Source: Eudorina sp. 2006-703-Eu-15 (taxonomy: Eukaryota; Chlorophyta; Chlorophyceae; Chlamydomonadales; Volvocaceae). From it: a stretch of DNA of 64,000 nt. The stretch lies in the NCBI GenBank assembly GCA_003117195.1, contig BDSI01000053.1:78724-142723 (forward strand), given 5' to 3'. Shown here in pieces: positions 59,019 through 64,000 of this stretch. Within the stretch, counting starts at the first letter, position 1; the number at the start of each line of letters is the position of its first letter. A program made the position numbers and the translations under genes. The notes under the pieces were generated by a model. The model was not told where the DNA came from. It saw only the letters and a program-made list of their open reading frames with translations, and searched no databases.

Positions 59019-61028
59019 ATGCAGACTCCAGCAGCTCCATTGCCAGCGGCTGTCACCGTCTACACGCCTACCCAGTCAAGTGCTCCGACGACGACGCGAC
59101 GCGTAGCGCTCGCACGGTAAGTCAACAAGCAAGCCAAACGATGGCGCGCAACTCAAGAAAGAGTAAAATCGATATATCACTTATGTTACAGTGGAGTAAT
59201 TGCGATCTGGGTCACTGTCGGCACCACCAAGCGCCTTCAAGTAAGCCCGCAGGCGGTAAGCTTCAGGGCACCGCTCCGCCCAACCGTACTTGTTTTTAAG
59301 AATGTTACAGTGGACCCCTCGGGTTAATGGTGACAGCCAAGGCTCCCTCACCATACCTTACTTGCTACCTAGCTAATAACCACCCATCTGCATGCACCCA
59401 AACGTACATGGCACGCACCCATCCAGCAGGCTGATGGTCTCCGCCCGGGTCAGCTCATCAAGCCGGAGGCTTTTGCTCAAGTACTGCGGCGTGTGATCAA
59501 GGAGGACCTTTATGATGACGACGGCTCGGACTCAGACGTGCGTCGGGCGGTTTGGGGAGTGGGTGGGAGAAGCTGCTGCGGCATGAGTACCCTGTGGTGC
59601 CGTTTGACAGCAGGCTTAACAGGTTGACCGCGTGGTTGTCCTGCCTTGGAATAGCTGCGCTGTCTTTGCGCGTTGCGGCTTTCATGTTGAATACCGTTGG
59701 CTGGCGGACACTAATAAGCTAAGACCGCCGGCGGGTGGCCCACCTTACTTGCCATGGGAAGCGGTTCCCGTGTGCCACTGGCTGTGCCCCGCGCACAAGC
59801 GTCCCTTACTTGCTCGGATGACTAATCATTACCGTACATTACCGTACACCGAATGCCGTGACCTGACGAACTGACAATCCATGTATTCCCGGATTATAAT
59901 GCTGACCCACATGCATCATCATGCAGACGGACAGCGACGACATCAACAACGACAGTCACCCGAGTCCCCCAGCAGCCACCGCAGCAGGAGGCCCATGGAT
60001 CTCCACCTTGCGGCGGTGGTGCTGCTGATGAGGATATGGAGGAGATCCTGGCGAGGGTACGTGCGTCCAAGGGGGGGGCCTTTCTATCTGTCGGCTGCCG
60101 TCCAGCAGGGGTTTCTGAGGGCGTTCGAATTGCTGCAGCTCCATCGCCGGTGGCAGTAGTATACAACGATCGGCACATCCGCCCAGGCCTGGCCTGTCGA
60201 CGGCCCCCACCTAGGTCATGGCCCCTGATCCTTGCCCCTGCATCCCCTCCCCTCCTCTCCCGGCGGCAGTTCGAGGCGTCATGCGCGCTGACGGCCGAGG
60301 TTGAGGCGAACGTGGAGGTCCGAGCGTCAATGCGGCAGCACATGCTGGCGCGTGATGAAGAGCGCAGCACATTGAGGACGGAGTGCGCGAAGTTGAAGGT
60401 AGGCGGTGCCGGGAGGAGGGCCGGGGCCGTCTTACAGTGCAGGGTTTATTTGCAGATTAGTACGTGCAGCCCCGTACAGATATTCATTATGTTTTTACGT
60501 TCACACACACCGGCAAGGCAAATAGCACACACCGCCGTGTGATTCGGCGGGTCTGGTGCGGTTTCCAGGAGAGGCAATCCTGGCGCGCTGGTAACCTGGT
60601 GTGGTGGCCGGTATGGCTGCATGACCCCCCCCCCCGCGGGTGATGGATTATGGGTGCGCAGTCCTTGGTACGTAGGGGTTGATGAGACGAGGCACCTATG
60701 AGCTATCTGGGCCCGTTGGAACACCCGGTCGGGATACGGGTCCACCTTGTAACGGCTGTATTATTACATTATAAGATAGGCTTTTGCTCGAGACTGTAGT
60801 TTTTCTTGTGCAATATTAATATTACATATATATGTTACAGTTACAGTCATTGTCAGCGGTGGTATCAAGTATGTACGGTACTCATGACTGGCTACGAACC
60901 CCCTGCATGTGCGCCCTCCCACCGCAACGACTTGAACGGCCGCCGCTGTGGATCGGGCGTGGACACAACGTCCACCTCACCTCCACCTCCACACACCCCA
61001 GGCCAGTGCGCGATGTACGAGCGCGTAA
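59019..61028 (+). CDS. Small multi-exon gene, acidic helical protein of unknown function
   Basis: Exon 59019-59116 starts MQTPAAPLPAAVTVYTPTQS. Exon 59192-59240 gives GVIAIWVTVGTTKRLQ. Exon 59430-59537 gives LIKPEAFAQVLRRVIKEDL and ends DDDGSDSD. These three join in phase. The fourth exon ends at 60056 with GGGAADEDMEEILAR. Exon 60270-60398 (FEASCALTAEVEANVEVRAS then MRQHMLARDEERSTLRTECA, then KLK) is in phase with it and is helical and charged, probably coiled coil. A short last exon 61002-61028 would add ASARCTSA and a stop. The fourth exon has a problem: its natural acceptor (59927) gives TDSDDINNDSHPS, a good continuation of the acidic stretch, but runs to a stop in a different frame. A later acceptor, at 59976 or 59988, restores phase. 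I do not recognise the family. Confidence 0.5.
60542..60772 (+). repeat. Dispersed ~230 bp repeat, copy 2
   Basis: Same element and orientation as 45288-45505, here inside an intron of the small gene (60399-61001). It includes a run of 11 C where the other copy has fewer, and it ends TTGTAACGGCTGTATTA. Confidence 0.85.
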
Positions 61029-61340
61029 TCCTGCAGCTGTCGGCAACGCCGCTGCGGCTGCTGCGTGCGGACCGGGGGTGGAGAGCCCTTGCTTGTCAGG
61101 CACCGTTAGTTGGTGATTTGTCTCGTTGTGGTCCCGGAGCAGGTTGGTCAGTTACGACCGTACTGGTGGTTGTACGGCACCGCCCGTCCACCACACAAGC
61201 AAGCACACATCACACGCCACCTGTGTGTGTTCTTGTTCGCGGCGTTGAGGTGTGGAGGTGTCTTGCCGCCTTGTCGGTGGGGCCTGCTGGGGGCCTGGGG
61301 CTTGCCCTGGTATACACCGTTGATACCTTTGGGGTCCGCT

Positions 61341-61345
61341 GTAAC
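61341..61345 (+). terminator. Candidate TGTAA poly(A) signal of the small gene
   Basis: TGTAA lies 313 nt after the proposed stop at 61028. TGTAA is the usual poly(A) signal in Chlamydomonas and Volvox nuclear genes. Confidence 0.45.
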
Positions 61346-61370
61346 GTTCATTCATTCATTCACCACCTGT

Positions 61371-61375
61371 TACAC
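61371..61375 (-). terminator. Candidate TGTAA poly(A) signal of the SNARE gene
   Basis: TTACA on + is TGTAA on -, about 1.2 kb downstream of the SNARE stop codon. If used, the two convergent transcripts would meet or overlap here. Confidence 0.4.
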
Positions 61376-61943
61376 TGATCTTCGCTTTTCGCGGCCCAAT
61401 TCTCGTATACAACACCACGTATCACCCCCATCCCGCAACCCCGACTATGCTTCGGGATCTCCCTTTCTCGGCCTAACAGCGCGAGCCACAGAACCCTCCC
61501 CAGGGGCCCACCCACCGCCACCCCCATCCGCAGAACGGCAACCCCTACCCAAGAACCCAACACATAAAGGCGGTACGTCTCACGCCCTCCCAGAGCGCGC
61601 CTGCCGGCCCGCCTTTCACCACTACCTCTCCAATGAAAGTCAGTGCAGCACAATATAGTGAAGCGCAGTACAACCCACAGCCCCCACGCCGACAACGAGT
61701 CGCAGCTGCACGCGTCCTATCCAGGACAGGCGGTTCCGTAAGCACTGGCGTCCACCAGCCAGTGCTGGTGGACGACGATGACCGTTGTGGACGACACTGG
61801 TAACGACGAGGACGCGCACACCGGTGCGTAGCCAAATTGCATTGCATGTGACTGCTGGGGAAAAGCGGCCCTCAAGACTACCGTATCCAGGAGGGCGGCG
61901 GGGTGACGCGGGCGCGGGCGCGGGAAGCTCCCGCGCTGAGTGA

Positions 61944-62000
61944 CGTAGCACACCGCACCGTAGCACACCGCACCGTAGCACGCACCGTAGCACGCCGCAC
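61944..62000 (+). repeat. 15 bp tandem repeat
   Basis: Two perfect and two shortened or altered copies of CGTAGCACACCGCAC, in the probable SNARE 3'UTR. Confidence 0.85.
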
Positions 62001-62573
62001 TCTGCATCGCTCTGCTCCGCGGCCCCCCTCAACACTGTGACCCACCGGCTTCCTTTCTTTCACAGGCTGAGCGCGCGTGGATCCTGCCCGTGTTGCAAAA
62101 CCCGTTGCAAGGCCTGCACACCGCGCCGTGGCAGGCTGCACGCCCCTGGCCGAACCCCCTTGCAGCGGCCCTTCCCCGTCGGTGTACCGTGATCCCCGTC
62201 TTCACCTTCCCCGTCGTAGGCTTCCCCTCTACGAACGAACCCATCGACCAAGGCCAGAAGTTCGGTTGCAGCGCGGTTCCTGAATCGCACAATGCAACCC
62301 TACCTATGGGACTACGCACGATACACAAGTCTTAACTTCCCTTACCTAGTTTCCCAGGAGACGGAACGCACCAACGGACACAACCACCCAAGCATTACCA
62401 CCCCGCCGGCAACGCCCCCAACACCCCCTCCCTGGGCATGCACTCCCTCCCTTGAGGCGACTCGGCCAACAGTGGATTCAATATGGGTTCACAGGCTGCT
62501 GGCACACCCACGCGGCCACCCACCCGTCAACAGCGGCCGACACAGCCGTCCCCGCGAGGCCGACACGCGGTCA

Positions 62574-62801
62574 TCAGAAGAGCTTGGTGACCTTGAGCGT
62601 GAGCATGATGACCACGACCAGCGTGACGATCAGCAGGCAGATGCACAGCCCGCCGCGCCAGTGACTGGAGTGCTTGAGCACCTGGCGCACGCGCGCCGTG
62701 GTGGCCCGCAGCCGCGTGTGGGTCACGTCCACGTCCTCCGCCAGGTCGTCCAGCAGCCGCGTCTGGAGGTCCACCTCTTCACCGATGGCCAGCGCAATGT
62801 G
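62574..62801 (-). CDS. Syntaxin-8-like Qc-SNARE, last coding exon
   Basis: The exon starts after a minus-strand ACCEPTOR (CCCCGCAG) at 62802 and codes 75 residues to TGA. It holds the second half of the SNARE helix: HIALAIGEEVDLQTRLLDDL with the Gln of DLQ as the likely zero-layer residue, then AEDVDVTHTRLRATTARV. A short linker (LKHSSHWRGG) and a C-terminal membrane anchor (LCICLLIVTLVVVIMLTL) follow, ending KVTKLF. The pattern IG-E-DLQ-LLDDLA fits the syntaxin-8/Qc group best. Qc-SNAREs pair with Qa, Qb and R partners to fuse membranes of the endosomal or late-secretory system. The two Cys at the membrane edge could be acylated. No upstream exon is found to 64,000, so the gene is partial in this window. 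BET1- or SYP5-type Qc proteins are alternatives. Confidence 0.82.
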   Translation of the reverse strand, partial: HIALAIGEEVDLQTRLLDDLAEDVDVTHTRLRATTARVRQVLKHSSHWRGGLCICLLIVTLVVVIMLTLKVTKLF

Positions 62802-64000
62802 CTGCGGGGCGGGAAGGGGGAGGGGGTGCTGAAAACAGCCAAGTCACGGGCGGAGGGGGTTGCGGTGGCGACGGCGGACGGTAGGAAGAGGGCACAGCGG
62901 AGGCAAATCGACCGTAGCCAGATCGCCAGATCTTCCGAAGGGCCGATCGACCCGCGCTTGGAAGGGGTGCTGTGGCTTCATGACGCTCGTTTTTTCGTCG
63001 CGTATTGGCTTGGGTGTTGGCTTGGGTGTTGGCGGTCGGGGTTAATCGTCGAGGGGGGGGGGCAGGACCGGGGTGCCGAATATTGCAGTCCAAAACGAAC
63101 GGGACAGGGAACGACTGCGGTTTGGATTGGGTGGCGGTGGGCAGTGGGAGGTGGGTGGTGGGTGGTGGGAGGTGTCGTCGTCGAATCCGCAGGGCGTTGG
63201 CTAGATGCTGAAGGTCGGAAGACAGACAGGCATGAAGGTGGGGTTACAACGTCCAGAGCTCTGTTGTTCGGTTCAACTAGTGGCAGGGGCAGGGGCAGGG
63301 GCAGGTGAGGTTCGTCAGGGCGAGTCCAGGGAGGGGGCGGCGAGGGGGAGTTAATGGACAGGTGAGGGTGAGGCCAGGGTGTGCGCTGGCCTGGTAGGGT
63401 GGGGTGTCGGGTGCGATGGTCGCGGATCGATCGGTTGGAGGGATTTCAGGGGCGGAGCGGAGCGGCGGGGGCCCGGCAGGTCCAGTGTATCGGAGGGAGG
63501 CAGTCTGAAGGGGAAGAGAGACGCGAACCCCCTGGCGCGCGTATGATCCCGGGCCCCGGGTCACTGCTGAGTCCCCCACCCCCCCCCCCCCCACCCCACC
63601 CCCACCCCCACCCCCACCCCACCCCCACCCCCCCCCCTAAACCCACCTCTGTCCCTCATCCCCACGGGCCTCCCCCCCCACTGGCCTCCCGCCACCCACT
63701 GCCTCTCCTCCCCACTGGCCTCCGCCCCCACTGGCCTCCCCCCCCCACTGGCCTCCCCCCCACTGGCCTCCCCCCCCCCCCACTGGCCTCCCCCCACTGG
63801 CCTCCCCCCCACTGGCCCTCCCCCCCACTGGCCTCCCCCCCACTGGCCTCCCCCCACTGGCCTCCCCCCCACTGGCCTCCCCCCACTGGCCTCCCCCCAC
63901 TGGCCTCCCCCCCCCCACTGGCCTCCCCCCACCACTGGCCTCGCCCCCCCACTGGCCTCCCCCCCCCTGCCACTGCCTCCCCCCCACTGGCCTCCCCCCA
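62802..64000 (-). other. SNARE gene intron (upstream part outside the window)
   Basis: No SNARE-like or other coding segment is found on either strand. The composition shifts from mixed sequence to C runs (63580-63640) and then a minisatellite. Confidence 0.55.
63676..64000 (+). repeat. C-rich minisatellite, unit CCCCCACTGGCCTC, runs off the window
   Basis: Around twenty copies of ACTGGCCTC separated by runs of 5-10 C. On the SNARE coding strand this reads as repeated runs of G, with high G-quadruplex potential. Variation is mostly in the length of the C runs. Confidence 0.9.

Larger units (their letters stand above)
61029..62573. other. Convergent 3' region between the small gene and the SNARE gene
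   Basis: No coding sequence recognised. It should hold the 3'UTRs of both neighbours, which converge here, with candidate poly(A) signals at 61341 (+) and 61371 (-), plus a short tandem repeat at 61944-62000. Confidence 0.55.

Noticed and set aside
62779..63594. Possible upstream SNARE exons on the minus strand
   Set aside because: No frame shows the expected heptad or Habc-like pattern. The sequence is simple and Pro/Gly-rich in translation, so it is treated as intron.
1..64000. rRNA, tRNA or telomere repeats
   Set aside because: No TTTTAGGG or TTTAGGG arrays and no rRNA or tRNA core motifs were recognised by eye on either strand. A covariance-model search was not possible.

Overview
The window looks like nuclear DNA of a chlorophyte green alga, most likely volvocine and Chlamydomonas-like. 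The clues are GC-rich sequence, many GT-AG introns of roughly 100-900 bp, proteins with long Gly/Ala/Ser tails, TGTAA-type poly(A) signals, an SDP1-type lipase, and L1-like LINE 3' ends with poly(A) tails. This is inferred from sequence character only; no species marker is present.

Left part (1-12.8 kb): a nest of 5'-truncated copies of one L1-like LINE family. Each copy has a ~1 kb 3'UTR ending CCCTCTCAG-poly(A), and the longest keep the C-terminus of ORF2. The first 2.3 kb is a tandem duplication of a ~0.9 kb LINE 3' end. Further right, LINE copies in both orientations sit in and around isolated pieces of a satellite. One 2.67 kb satellite block (8645-11309) is inverted, and both of its ends match the interrupted monomers outside it. 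This indicates an inversion between opposed LINE copies.

Middle (12.8-40.85 kb): a head-to-tail satellite array with a period of about 1.49 kb (19 copies of the marker used for counting). Each monomer has a ~0.9 kb (GGC/GAC)-rich half built from degenerate subrepeats and a ~0.55 kb more complex half. Two monomers carry retroposon insertions. Neighbouring monomers share private indels. I see no credible protein in the monomer. The array ends abruptly at 40,853.

40.85-46.4 kb: intergenic DNA with a diverged satellite fragment, short dispersed repeats and the frame-broken remains of a coiled-coil gene.

46.4-53.9 kb: a complete 12-exon gene (+) for a patatin-type triacylglycerol lipase of the SDP1/TGL family, predicted 1081 aa, with all joints in phase. 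Then ~5 kb without a recognisable gene. 59.0-61.0 kb: a small multi-exon gene (+) for an acidic, helical protein of unknown function. 62.57-62.80 kb: the last coding exon (-) of a syntaxin-8-like Qc-SNARE, whose upstream exons lie beyond the window. These last two genes converge, and their candidate poly(A) signals are about 30 bp apart. The SNARE gene's intron contains a strongly C/G-biased minisatellite that runs off the window end.
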